Source: a virus. Taken from it: a DNA stretch of 22,839 nucleotides. The notes below the pieces were generated by a model. That model was not told the origin of the DNA, searched no databases, and saw only the letters and a list, made by a program, of their open reading frames with translations. The DNA is taken from positions 1-22,839 of the IMG/VR virus record IMGVR_UViG_3300047546_001801, one strand, 5' to 3'. Every line of letters starts with the position of its first letter. Within the stretch, counting starts at the first letter, position 1. Positions 14,922 to 21,168 of the stretch are shown here, piece by piece. The position numbers and the translations under genes are program-made.

Positions 14922-15184
14922 AGCCCTTTTTGTTTTAGGTATTCGTCGAGGTCGAAGTTACGCGCGATGACCAGGACCTTGCCGCCCGTTGACCGCACCA
15001 GAGTCAATTTCGTCGGGTCACCGTCCATGAGGGTAATGCTGTAGTCGAAGTATCTGCGCCAGAAGGGTGACCACTCCATGAGGAAGCGCTGCCACCTTGG
15101 TACATGCTCTAGTATAAGCCTGTACTGTTGAACATATAAGGTATTCATCTGTTCGGCCGCAGCTTTTTCAAGGGATTTGTTCAT
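14897..15184 (-). CDS. Small hypothetical protein between terminase and portal
   Basis: A 95-residue protein with a helical N-terminal half, an aromatic patch (WQRFLMEWSPFWRRYFDYS) and a C-terminal strand-helix (GGKVLVIARNFDLDEYLKQ). No recognised family. Start ATG 15184 follows the terminase TGA by three bases (TGAAATATG). The stop lies 25 bases inside the portal gene, suggesting translational coupling. It may be a head-tail joining or packaging accessory protein by position only. Confidence 0.6.
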   Translation of the reverse strand: MNKSLEKAAAEQMNTLYVQQYRLILEHVPRWQRFLMEWSPFWRRYFDYSITLMDGDPTKLTLVRSTGGKVLVIARNFDLDEYLKQKGLCPTTEKR

Positions 15185-15187
15185 ATT

Positions 15188-16756
15188 TCAGTATGTTTCG
15201 TAGCTGCTCGTCGGGATATACGGCTCTTGGACGTACTGCTGTATGGCCACGTCCGGGCGGTAGAACGTCAAAGCCAAGGCGTCAGCCTTGTTAGGGGAGC
15301 GGCCATGGTTGAGGCCCAGCTTTCGCATGATAGGCTTGGGCATGATCTGTATGCGGTCCTTGGCCCCCGGCGTGCGGCGATAGCGGATGCTCAACAGCTC
15401 CTCGCGCCACTTGTCCAGGTCGCAGAACTCCCCACCGGCCTTGACCCACTCGCGCAGCCTCCAAAACAGCTCGGCACGGCGGTTGTAGAAACGCTCCGGG
15501 TCATCCGGCCCCTCGCCCACGTTGACGCCGTTGATGCGAAGGTTCGGGAGAGCCTTGCCGTCCGGCCCGGTCCCAACGCTTGAAAGCGCCACCTCTTGCG
15601 CCACGTTCGCGCCCTCCCCGAAGTTGTCGCAGGCCACATCGTCCGGGTCTATGCCAAAGGTCTTTATATGCCCCACAGCGCGATGGGCGATGCTTTTGGG
15701 CGTGTTGACCTTCTCAAGCTCCAAAATCTTCGCCTTGAGGCTATCCCTGGCCGCCTGGCACATATCGTCGCCACCATCCTTGGCCGGGTCTATGCCCAAG
15801 CGGATGCGCCCGCGTAGCGCCGTGTCCTTCGCGGCACGCAGGTCGGCCTCGACCAAGAGGGGAACATAGCCCTGGTCGTCCACCCCTTCCTCGGCAGCAA
15901 ATTCGCCAGCGACGCGGATGCGGAACTCGTCGCTATCCCGCCCATGCTTGGCGATGATGCCCGTCACGAAATCCTGGTCCACGATAGGGCTATCCTCGCC
16001 GTTGAAATGCAGGGTTTGCCAACGGGCGCTATCGCTATTGTGCGTGTCGTAGAAATAGCCCACCAAGCGCGTGCCGTTGGAAATGAGGATGACCAAGACG
16101 TTTTCGCCCGTCATGGCTCCTTCGGCGGTGTTGTAAATCTCCTCGTAGACGCCGGAGGCCTCATCAACCGCCATGAGGACGAAAGGACCGTGGACGCCGG
16201 CCAGGGCCTCGCTGTTCTCCTTCGAGGCCGTGCGAGCACGGGCAAACCACGTCTCGGGGCTTTCCCTCATGCGTATATACTCGCTCGACCAGTCGTAGAG
16301 CGAGGCGATCTGCGCAGGCATCTTGCGGAGCCAGGACGCTAGCTCCTTCCAAAGCACGTCATGCATCTGGCTCGACGTGGGAGCCGTGCAAGGCACTTGG
16401 GCGTCCTTGTGGCAGAACAAGGCCCATAGGATTATCCAGGACATCGTACAGCTCTTGCCAACCCCATGGCCGCTCCTGACGCTGATGCGCCTTTTACCCT
16501 TGCCGCGGATGGCCAGCTCGACGGCCACCAGCAAGAGCCATTGTTGCCAAGTGATGTGCTTGCCCTTCTCAAAAGGGGAGAAGTGGGACTTTTTGATGCC
16601 TTTGAGGTTGCCTGATGCAACCAAGGCCTTCACCTCGTCAAAGCACTCGGGTTTGACTGGCTGCGGGACGAGGCCCCACATGCGACGCACGAAATAGGTC
16701 GGGCTTTTCTGAAACCGACGCATCAGCTCCTTATCCTTGGCCAGCGTCTCATCCAT
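15188..16756 (-). CDS. terL: Terminase large subunit
   Basis: A 522-residue packaging motor. Walker A is SGHGVGKS (residues 95-102) and Walker B is VLMAVDEASG with Asp198/Glu199. ISNGTR near 226 is the coupling motif. The C-terminal nuclease half has GIDPAKDGGDD (Asp323) and, near the end, SPNKADALALTF, the classic RNase H-like final acidic motif. The enzyme cuts concatemeric DNA and pumps it into the prohead through portal, with ATP hydrolysis. A TTG at 16,765 gives three more residues, but ATG 16756, which overlaps the small-subunit stop by eight bases, is preferred. This is the one minus-strand start with GATG rather than TATG. Confidence 0.92.
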   Translation of the reverse strand: MDETLAKDKELMRRFQKSPTYFVRRMWGLVPQPVKPECFDEVKALVASGNLKGIKKSHFSPFEKGKHITWQQWLLLVAVELAIRGKGKRRISVRSGHGVGKSCTMSWIILWALFCHKDAQVPCTAPTSSQMHDVLWKELASWLRKMPAQIASLYDWSSEYIRMRESPETWFARARTASKENSEALAGVHGPFVLMAVDEASGVYEEIYNTAEGAMTGENVLVILISNGTRLVGYFYDTHNSDSARWQTLHFNGEDSPIVDQDFVTGIIAKHGRDSDEFRIRVAGEFAAEEGVDDQGYVPLLVEADLRAAKDTALRGRIRLGIDPAKDGGDDMCQAARDSLKAKILELEKVNTPKSIAHRAVGHIKTFGIDPDDVACDNFGEGANVAQEVALSSVGTGPDGKALPNLRINGVNVGEGPDDPERFYNRRAELFWRLREWVKAGGEFCDLDKWREELLSIRYRRTPGAKDRIQIMPKPIMRKLGLNHGRSPNKADALALTFYRPDVAIQQYVQEPYIPTSSYETY

Positions 16757-17144
16757 CGTCGGCAATCAAACCCTCGTTATCGTCCTCTACCTCATCGACC
16801 AAGAGCGCGGTCAGGCTCATGGAGCCGGATATGTGCTTCTTCTCGGGAGCGTATGATCCGTGAACCTTGAACACTTGCTCGGATGCCTTGAGCTTCACTT
16901 CGTCCCGTGTTTTCTCGCCGTGCAGAATCTTCGCCACGACCTTCATGGCGCTCTCAGGGTCAAAGCCAAGAACCTTTAGCTCTTCTTGCACCCCCTCTTG
17001 GGCAATAATGTCCCCTGGACGACCCCTAGAAGTCGCCTTGCTATAACCCACCTTTTCCAAAATAGCCCCAGCAGAGGTCTTTTTACCGCTTTTTGCGGCA
17101 GCGACTATCTCTTTGGCGAGGTTCTTTTGTCGAAGGGTGGCCAT
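16749..17144 (-). CDS. terS: Terminase small subunit
   Basis: A 131-residue protein with a Lys-rich helical N-terminus (TLRQKNLAKEIVAAAKSG), then a helix-turn-helix-like segment (AGAILEKVGYSKATSRGRPGDI) and a helical, acidic C-terminus. This matches small terminase subunits (DNA recognition), which bind the packaging site and stimulate the large subunit. It is directly upstream of terL, overlapping it by eight bases. Start ATG 17144 has TAGCTATG and follows the previous stop by two bases. Confidence 0.8.
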   Translation of the reverse strand: MATLRQKNLAKEIVAAAKSGKKTSAGAILEKVGYSKATSRGRPGDIIAQEGVQEELKVLGFDPESAMKVVAKILHGEKTRDEVKLKASEQVFKVHGSYAPEKKHISGSMSLTALLVDEVEDDNEGLIADDG

Positions 17145-17146
17145 AG

Positions 17147-17419
17147 CTATTTCTTCTTTCGCTCGGCGTTCGGCTTGACCTCTCCCTCGTTTGCTAGCAT
17201 CACGTCTTGCATGAGCTTGGCGAAGAACTGGCCTAGATGGTCGGGCCTGCAGAAGTGCAAAAACTTCCCATTGAGGCTAGCGAACACGCCCCAATACGGA
17301 GTGCCGTATATGAACGGCGGGAGGGCGATGCCGGAGAACTGGCCGAAGCTCAAACTGATGTGCGGCTTCTCACCGATAGCTCGCTTACAATGGTCGCATT
17401 TGTAGACGGTGGTTCGCAT
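17147..17419 (-). CDS. Small Cys/His-rich putative zinc-binding protein
   Basis: A 90-residue protein. N-terminal TVYKCDHCKRAIGEKPH and later FLHFCRPDHLGQF give two Cys-x2-Cys and Cys-x3-His type ligand sets, consistent with one zinc site in a treble-clef or similar fold. The C-terminus is basic (KPNAERKKK). It is the first gene of the minus-strand operon, so it might regulate late transcription, but there is no direct evidence. The frame also opens at ATG 17437, which overlaps the likely -10 box, so ATG 17419 (GCATATG) is preferred. The implied transcript start lies only a few bases ahead, so the leader would be very short. Confidence 0.6.
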   Translation of the reverse strand: MRTTVYKCDHCKRAIGEKPHISLSFGQFSGIALPPFIYGTPYWGVFASLNGKFLHFCRPDHLGQFFAKLMQDVMLANEGEVKPNAERKKK

Positions 17420-17427
17420 ATGCACAA

Positions 17428-17454
17428 AGTATACCATATGTGTTCATGGCTCAA
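17428..17454 (-). promoter_or_regulatory. Candidate late-operon promoter
   Basis: On the minus strand, TATACT (17,433-17,428) is a good -10 box and TTGAGC (17,454-17,449) a partial -35 with only 15 bases between. The start site would be within a few bases of ATG 17419. The short spacer makes the -35 weak. Confidence 0.4.
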
Positions 17455-17488
17455 CTAACGCTCGCCGGTTTCGGTAGGGCTTATCTTC

Positions 17489-17516
17489 TTGCAGCCCCTC
17501 ATGTATGAGGCACAAT
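17489..17516 (+). promoter_or_regulatory. Candidate early promoter with palindrome in spacer
   Basis: TTGCAG (17,489-17,494) and CACAAT (17,511-17,516) are 16 bases apart. The spacer contains the perfect palindrome CCTCATGTATGAGG (17,497-17,510), ideally placed as a repressor operator. A 5-bp hairpin (17,536-17,548) lies downstream. The divergent gap 17,420-17,557 holds no gene on either strand. Confidence 0.4.
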
Positions 17517-17557
17517 ACTAAGGCTCATTCTTAACGCGGCCAAGCCGCAATAATCGT

Positions 17558-17887
17558 GTGCAGAAGCACTTTGAAGACGAGTTGGAGATACTCATGCTGA
17601 CCAACCCAAGGGGAGGGAAGCCGCAGCAAATGGGGAGGACGTACTGGATAGGGATGCAGACAGGATGCCAGTCGCCGGAGGACGTGGTGGAGATAAGCGC
17701 GATCCGCGAGGACTCGTCAAAACGCTTTCACCTTGGCTATTGCAAGTGCGGGATGAAGATATCGGCAGGGGAGAAGCGCGCCCTGGTCCTCATCAAGACC
17801 ATGCAAAAGATACTTGGAATCGCAACCGAGGAGCAGTTAGACGCGAAGATACTGTCGGGCATGATGCAGAACGCCGGGAGAGGGTAG
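17558..17887 (+). CDS. Hypothetical early protein
   Basis: A 109-residue reading with GTG start, or 97 residues from ATG 17594 (GGAG six bases upstream, a fair Shine-Dalgarno site). Neither start has the T-ATG context; the ATG form (MLTNPRGGKPQQ) is plausible. The middle has GCQSPEDVVEISAI and YCKCGMKISAGEKRALV, where CKC and a preceding Cys near residue 37 might bind metal. The C-terminus is helical (KTMQKILGIATEEQL). No recognised family. It is the first gene rightward from the divergent control region. Confidence 0.5.
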   Translation: MQKHFEDELEILMLTNPRGGKPQQMGRTYWIGMQTGCQSPEDVVEISAIREDSSKRFHLGYCKCGMKISAGEKRALVLIKTMQKILGIATEEQLDAKILSGMMQNAGRG

Positions 17888-17892
17888 GGTAG

Positions 17893-17901
17893 TTATCCAC
17901 A
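17893..17901 (+). other. DnaA box (TTATCCACA)
   Basis: TTATCCACA fits the consensus TTATNCACA exactly, in the gap after the 17558-17887 gene. TTGACA follows at 17,903. The same 9-mer lies beside the iterons at 22,678. It may be a host DnaA site that regulates early genes, or chance. Confidence 0.5.
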
Positions 17902-17933
17902 GTTGACACATTAAATCGCTAAGCATAGCAGAC

Positions 17934-17963
17934 TTGACCGAACGCTCGGGCAGGCTGTATTAT
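17934..17963 (+). promoter_or_regulatory. Candidate sigma70-type promoter
   Basis: TTGACC (17,934-17,939) and TATTAT (17,958-17,963), 18 bases apart, lie just ahead of ATG 17979. The leader would be only about nine bases. Another TTGACA at 17,903 has a poor -10. Confidence 0.55.
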
Positions 17964-17978
17964 GGTCGTACACCGAAT

Positions 17979-18137
17979 ATGGAAGCCATCACAAAAGTCG
18001 CCTCACTCATGGGCAAGCGTAGCGCAGAGGTCCGCAAGAACCGCGCAGGCAACAGCCAAGCGTTCAACGACCAGATGCGTAAACTGTCCGAGAAGGCGCT
18101 AGAGAAGCGGAAGGCGAAAGTTGGGATGCCAAGGTAA
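17979..18137 (+). CDS. Small basic hypothetical protein
   Basis: A 52-residue Lys/Arg-rich protein beginning MEAITKVASLMGKRSAEV and ending with a helical KALEKRKAKVGMPR. The open frame extends upstream to a TTG at 17934, but that falls in the -35 box, so ATG 17979 (GAATATG) is preferred. It could bind nucleic acid because of its charge, but no family is recognised. It is followed by a structured non-coding stretch. Confidence 0.55.
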   Translation: MEAITKVASLMGKRSAEVRKNRAGNSQAFNDQMRKLSEKALEKRKAKVGMPR

Positions 18138-18138
18138 G

Positions 18139-18186
18139 CCTGACCGGGACATCGGCAGGAGCCTATCTACGCCGGAGGACGTAGAT
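18139..18186 (+). other. Two tandem hairpins downstream of a small gene
   Basis: Hairpin 1 (18,139-18,159) pairs CCTG and CCG with CGG and CAGG around a single bulged A. Hairpin 2 (18,165-18,171 with 18,180-18,186, ATCTACG and exact complement) shows CCGGAGGA in its loop. Neither has a T-run, so neither is a classic terminator. Confidence 0.55.
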
Positions 18187-18233
18187 CGCAAGTGGCATAG
18201 ACCCTTTGACAACAGAAGAAACTACTCATTAAG

Positions 18234-18380
18234 GGGTAGGCGGGGACACGAAGCGCGGCTTTTTTTCAAACGTAGTTGCGTCGTACAATATATCTGTTGA
18301 CACGCTGCCAGGTTTGAAGAAACGAGCCAAATACGGCCTCTGAAAAGGCAGAGCGTCGCATAACGTGTCCCCGCCTACCC
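18234..18380 (+). repeat. Perfect 17-bp inverted repeat enclosing a structured 113-nt stretch
   Basis: GGGTAGGCGGGGACACG (18,234-18,250) is exactly complementary to 18,364-18,380. Inside, TTCAAAC (18,265-18,271) pairs with GTTTGAA (18,312-18,318), extendable by four bases with a G-U pair. CTCTG (18,338-18,342) pairs with CAGAG (18,349-18,353). The fold is a multibranch structure closed by the long stem. No credible gene lies inside. It could be a non-coding RNA, a regulatory leader for the next genes, a DNA site or a MITE-like insertion; I see no flanking direct repeat. Confidence 0.6.
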
Positions 18381-18398
18381 GGAAAGACAAGAATGATT

Positions 18399-18536
18399 AT
18401 GAAAATCGAGCTGACCACGGTTGGCGAAGATTATGGGAGGGTGGAGGTGAACGGAAAGGAGTACGAAGTATCGCTCACGTCCTGGAAAGCGATAAAGCGT
18501 CTGTTCGATGCGGTCATTATCCTCATCGGGGCCTGA
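18399..18536 (+). CDS. Small hypothetical protein
   Basis: A 45-residue protein beginning MKIELTTVGEDYGRVEVNGK, with alternating strands, a helix (SWKAIKRLFDAV) and a hydrophobic C-terminus (IILIGA). ATG 18393 would add two residues; ATG 18399 (ATTATG) fits the start rule better. It ends in TGA, one base before the next ATG. Compact beta-alpha composition suggests a folded domain, but no family is recognised. First gene after the structured region, probably cotranscribed with the recombination genes. Confidence 0.6.
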   Translation: MKIELTTVGEDYGRVEVNGKEYEVSLTSWKAIKRLFDAVIILIGA

Positions 18537-18537
18537 T

Positions 18538-18615
18538 ATGGAACCGAACATAGACGAGCTGCTAGCCGAGTGGACCGCGCCCATCACGGGCATTAACGAA
18601 CCTATAGAAGATTGA
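18538..18615 (+). CDS. Microprotein between small gene and ERF gene
   Basis: A 25-residue acidic frame starting MEPNIDELLAEWTAPITG. It has TGATATG at the start and TGAAATATG at its end, leading straight into the ERF gene. This tight, tiled arrangement supports it as a real coding unit or a translational coupler. Function unknown. Confidence 0.5.
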   Translation: MEPNIDELLAEWTAPITGINEPIED

Positions 18616-18618
18616 AAT

Positions 18619-19380
18619 ATGCAAAACGAAGTCATCGTAGCCCCGCCGCAAGCGGTGGCTGTTTCGCCTACACCAACGGCAGAAACGCTTATCGCGCAGG
18701 CATTGGACAAGGGATTATCGGTCGATACCATCGAGAAACTTTTGGCCATGCGAAAAGAATTGAAAGCCGAAGCTGCAAAGGAGGCATATGATGCCGCCCT
18801 GGCCGCCTTCCAAGCGGACTGCCCGGTCATCAAGAAGGATAAAAAGGTAAAATTCGATACGAAGAACGGCGGGAAAGTGGATTACCACTATGCCCCGCTC
18901 GATAGCATCGTGAAGCAGGTAAAATCACTCATCGCAGAGCATGGTTTCAGCTACAGCTTCAAGATCGAGGAAACGCATGGAAGCGTAAAAGCGACGTGCA
19001 TCTTGAAACATAAGGCAGGACACTTCGACACGAGCGACTTTACAGCCGAAGGCATGGGGACTGGCCTGATGTCAGGAGCGCAAATAGCATCGGGCAAGGC
19101 GACCTTCGCCAAGCGCCAAGCGTTCTGCAACGTCCTGGGCATCACGACCGGCGACGAGGATACGGACGCGCCGCTTGGGAAGGACGAGGCCAAGAACAAA
19201 GGGGCCGCGACCCAGGAGCAAAAGGACGAGATTGACGCGCTGGCGCAGCAGGCCGGTTTGACCAAGGCTGAGGTGGCCAAGAAGTGCCGGGAAAACTACG
19301 GCGTGTCCATCACGGACATCACGAGCGTGCAGGCCCAAGGAATCATCGGCGGATTAAAAACGCGAATAGCCAAAGCCTAA
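18619..19380 (+). CDS. erf: ERF-family single-strand annealing recombinase
   Basis: A 253-residue protein. Residues about 40-190 are the ERF domain: KAEAAKEAYDAALAAFQADC, the VDYHYAPLDSIVKQVKSLIAEHGFS block and the MGTGLMSGAQIASGKATFAKRQAF block with NVLGITTGDED. The last 60 residues are helical. ERF proteins anneal complementary single strands and pair with a 5'-3' exonuclease for recombination-dependent replication or circularisation of phage DNA. The next gene encodes that exonuclease, one base away (TAATATG). The start, ATG 18619, is set by TGAAATATG. Confidence 0.9.
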   Translation: MQNEVIVAPPQAVAVSPTPTAETLIAQALDKGLSVDTIEKLLAMRKELKAEAAKEAYDAALAAFQADCPVIKKDKKVKFDTKNGGKVDYHYAPLDSIVKQVKSLIAEHGFSYSFKIEETHGSVKATCILKHKAGHFDTSDFTAEGMGTGLMSGAQIASGKATFAKRQAFCNVLGITTGDEDTDAPLGKDEAKNKGAATQEQKDEIDALAQQAGLTKAEVAKKCRENYGVSITDITSVQAQGIIGGLKTRIAKA

Positions 19381-19381
19381 T

Positions 19382-20005
19382 ATGAACATCATACGTTATG
19401 AGGACCGCGACCAATGGCTTGCGGGGCGGCTTTGCCGTATCACGGGGTCGCGCCTAAAGGACATCGTGGTCAAGCGCGGCACGGGCAAGAAAATAGGCTT
19501 TTACGAATTAATCGCTGAACGCATCGGCATCCCGGCTGACAATGAGAACGCCATGGACCGGGGCCAGCGCTTAGAGCCGGAGGCCATCGAGCGCTTCGAG
19601 GCCGCGACGGGCAAGAAGGTGGATACATCCCTCTGTATGTGGACCAGGGAGGACGGCGAACACATCGCCGTTTCCCCGGACGGCTTTATCGCCCCCAAGA
19701 AGGGCGGGAAGGTCAAAGAGGCTGTCGAGGTCAAATGCCTTGGTTCGGCGCGCCACATCGAGGCCGTGCTGACCAACGAAGTGCCGGACGAGTACCACTA
19801 CCAGGTAGTGCAATACTTCGCCGTGAACGACGACCTCGAAAAGCTGTACTTCGTCCTGTACGACCCGCGCTTGAAGGTCAAAGACTTCCACACTATCGAA
19901 GTCACGCGGGAGCAGGTGCAAGAGGAGGTCACGATGATGCTCATGTATCAACGCGACACCTTGCAGGAGGTCGAACGGATCGCGGCAGAGTTGATGGCGT
20001 TCTAA
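19382..20005 (+). CDS. YqaJ/lambda-exonuclease-like nuclease
   Basis: A 207-residue protein with the YqaJ-type fold: ITGSR (residues 20-24), a GQRLEPEA helix (61-68), Asp100 in SPDGF, Glu116-x-Lys118 in EVKC, and Gln141 in YHYQVVQYF. These form the PD-(D/E)xK catalytic set of alkaline exonucleases. It should resect double-stranded ends 5'-3' to give substrate for the ERF annealing protein encoded upstream. The start is one base after the ERF stop. All catalytic residues are present, so it is probably active. Confidence 0.9.
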   Translation: MNIIRYEDRDQWLAGRLCRITGSRLKDIVVKRGTGKKIGFYELIAERIGIPADNENAMDRGQRLEPEAIERFEAATGKKVDTSLCMWTREDGEHIAVSPDGFIAPKKGGKVKEAVEVKCLGSARHIEAVLTNEVPDEYHYQVVQYFAVNDDLEKLYFVLYDPRLKVKDFHTIEVTREQVQEEVTMMLMYQRDTLQEVERIAAELMAF

Positions 20006-20007
20006 GT

Positions 20008-20172
20008 ATGCCTCTCTCGGACCTTCGCTATACGCCCACCCGCGAGGAGGCGCAACGCTTAGCCATGCTTGAAGCCCTGGAAAAACGCCGGGGCTTCAAG
20101 TTGGCTTTGACGTTGGAAAAAGTAAGACAGCTACGCGAAAAAATATCAGAAACACACACTAAACAAAGCTAA
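20008..20172 (+). CDS. Small helical hypothetical protein
   Basis: A 54-residue charged protein starting MPLSDLRYTPTREEAQRLAM and continuing as a coiled helix (LALTLEKVRQLREKISE). It starts two bases after the exonuclease stop (TAAGTATG). A longer frame enters from inside the exonuclease, but ATG 20008 is the only credible start. Possibly a regulator or recombination accessory; no family recognised. Confidence 0.6.
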   Translation: MPLSDLRYTPTREEAQRLAMLEALEKRRGFKLALTLEKVRQLREKISETHTKQS

Positions 20173-20181
20173 AAACACAAT

Positions 20182-20805
20182 ATGAACAAAATCATCGAAT
20201 ACCGGCGCAATCGCGCCGGTGAGTTTGTGAATGGCCGCGACATGACGTTGCGACATATCGGCATCCTCTGCATGGCCATCGCGTTGACCGGGGCCATCGC
20301 CTATACCGCCCAACGCTTCACGCCGTTCCTGCCGGAGCATGAGGCCCTGGCCCAAGAGCTACCGGAAGGCTGCAAGCGCGGCCAGGACGGGTTGGAGTGC
20401 GACTTCACGACCCAAGACACCATCAACAGCCTGCGGAAGCATATACCGCTGCGTGACGTGCCGGAGGAAATCACGAGCACCAGCACCGACCCTGCCATCG
20501 TCGAGGCCAAAATCCGACGCATCGCTTGGGAGGAGGGATACAACGACCCGGACTATCTCGTGGAGCTGGCCCGGTGCGAGAGCCGCTTGGACGTGTACGC
20601 CGTGAATGGCAACGGGAACAAGCCAGCGTCGAGCGTTGACCGCGGCCCGTTCCAGATCAACAGCCATTGGCAGAAGGGCGTGCCGAATGACAAGGCTTTC
20701 GACCTTGATTGGGCGACCCGGTGGACCATTGGGAAGCTGAAAAATGGCGGCCATGGCCTTTGGATGTGCGACCCCATCATCCGCAAGAGGATGGGCCGCG
20801 CCTAA
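20182..20805 (+). CDS. Membrane-anchored lytic transglycosylase/lysozyme-like protein
   Basis: A 207-residue protein. Residues about 24-43 are a transmembrane signal anchor, followed by an acidic linker with Cys64 and Cys73. The catalytic domain begins near 117: LVELARCESRLDVYAVNG with Glu133 as the acid, then SVDRGPFQINSHWQKG (153-165), the DRGxFQIN strand of SLT-type transglycosylases, and WATRWTIGKLKNGG. It cleaves the glycan chain of peptidoglycan. Being membrane-anchored and encoded in the early block is unusual for an endolysin. It may act in lysis, or in local wall remodelling during infection. A strong hairpin lies over its fifth to twelfth codons. Confidence 0.85.
   Translation: MNKIIEYRRNRAGEFVNGRDMTLRHIGILCMAIALTGAIAYTAQRFTPFLPEHEALAQELPEGCKRGQDGLECDFTTQDTINSLRKHIPLRDVPEEITSTSTDPAIVEAKIRRIAWEEGYNDPDYLVELARCESRLDVYAVNGNGNKPASSVDRGPFQINSHWQKGVPNDKAFDLDWATRWTIGKLKNGGHGLWMCDPIIRKRMGRA
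20201..20220 (+). promoter_or_regulatory. GC-rich hairpin near the start of the transglycosylase gene
   Basis: ACCGGCGC (20,201-20,208) pairs exactly with 20,213-20,220 around the loop AATC. It lies 17 bases after the ATG, within codons for YRRNRAG, and no T-run follows. It may slow translation of a potentially lethal enzyme, or reflect only codon choice. Confidence 0.5.
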
Positions 20806-20829
20806 GTTCTAAACCTGTCCTAGACGGGT

Positions 20830-21168
20830 ATGCACAAGACGCCAAAGGGCGTCTTTGAGGAGATTGCACGGGAAAGGCCGCTCTGCGAAAGGGCGGTCTT
20901 TTTCCGTGACCATATCTGCTCGGGACGTTCGACCATGGAGCACGCCTTCGTTATTGCCGGCCGCCAATGCAACGAGAAGTGGTCAATCATCCGGGCGTGC
21001 GCCTGGTCCCACCTCGGGCCGGGGCTGGACAAGGAAAAGCATCGCTTCCTGGCGCTGCATCACGCGACCGATGCGGACCTTGCGAAATACCCCAAGGCTA
21101 ACCTGGGGCAAATGAAAAAGTACCTAACAAAAAAATATGGCCCCGGAGATACGAGACAAAAAGCTTAA
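20830..21168 (+). CDS. HNH-like zinc-finger protein
   Basis: A 112-residue protein. The core is RPLCERAVFFRDHICSGRST followed by EHAFVIAGRQCNEKWSII and CAWSH, which matches a compact HNH-like fold with Cys/His ligands (Cys19, Cys30, the EHA His, and Cys58/His61). The C-terminus is helical and basic. HNH-like proteins in early phage blocks nick or cut branched DNA, sometimes like NinG; catalytic potential cannot be judged without a full alignment. Its last 32 bases overlap the homing endonuclease gene. Two hairpins lie inside its first 75 bases. Start ATG 20830 has GGGTATG. Confidence 0.65.
   Translation: MHKTPKGVFEEIARERPLCERAVFFRDHICSGRSTMEHAFVIAGRQCNEKWSIIRACAWSHLGPGLDKEKHRFLALHHATDADLAKYPKANLGQMKKYLTKKYGPGDTRQKA
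20837..20903 (+). terminator. Two terminator-like hairpins inside the HNH-like gene
   Basis: Hairpin 1 (20,837-20,854) has arms AGACGCC and GGCGTCT around AAAG, ending in three T. Hairpin 2 (20,876-20,898) pairs GGCCGCTC with GGGCGGTC (two G-U) around a 7-base loop and is followed by five T (20,899-20,903). Both look like intrinsic terminators but lie in codons. They could limit downstream expression, or be chance. Confidence 0.45.

Noticed and set aside
18234-18380. MITE or transposon with terminal inverted repeats
   Set aside because: No flanking target duplication is seen and the interior folds as RNA; not excluded, but not supported.
18365-18553. 62-residue GTG-start frame over the 18399-18536 gene
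   Set aside because: Its composition is poor and it overlaps the more plausible frame that has tiled stops and T-ATG start.
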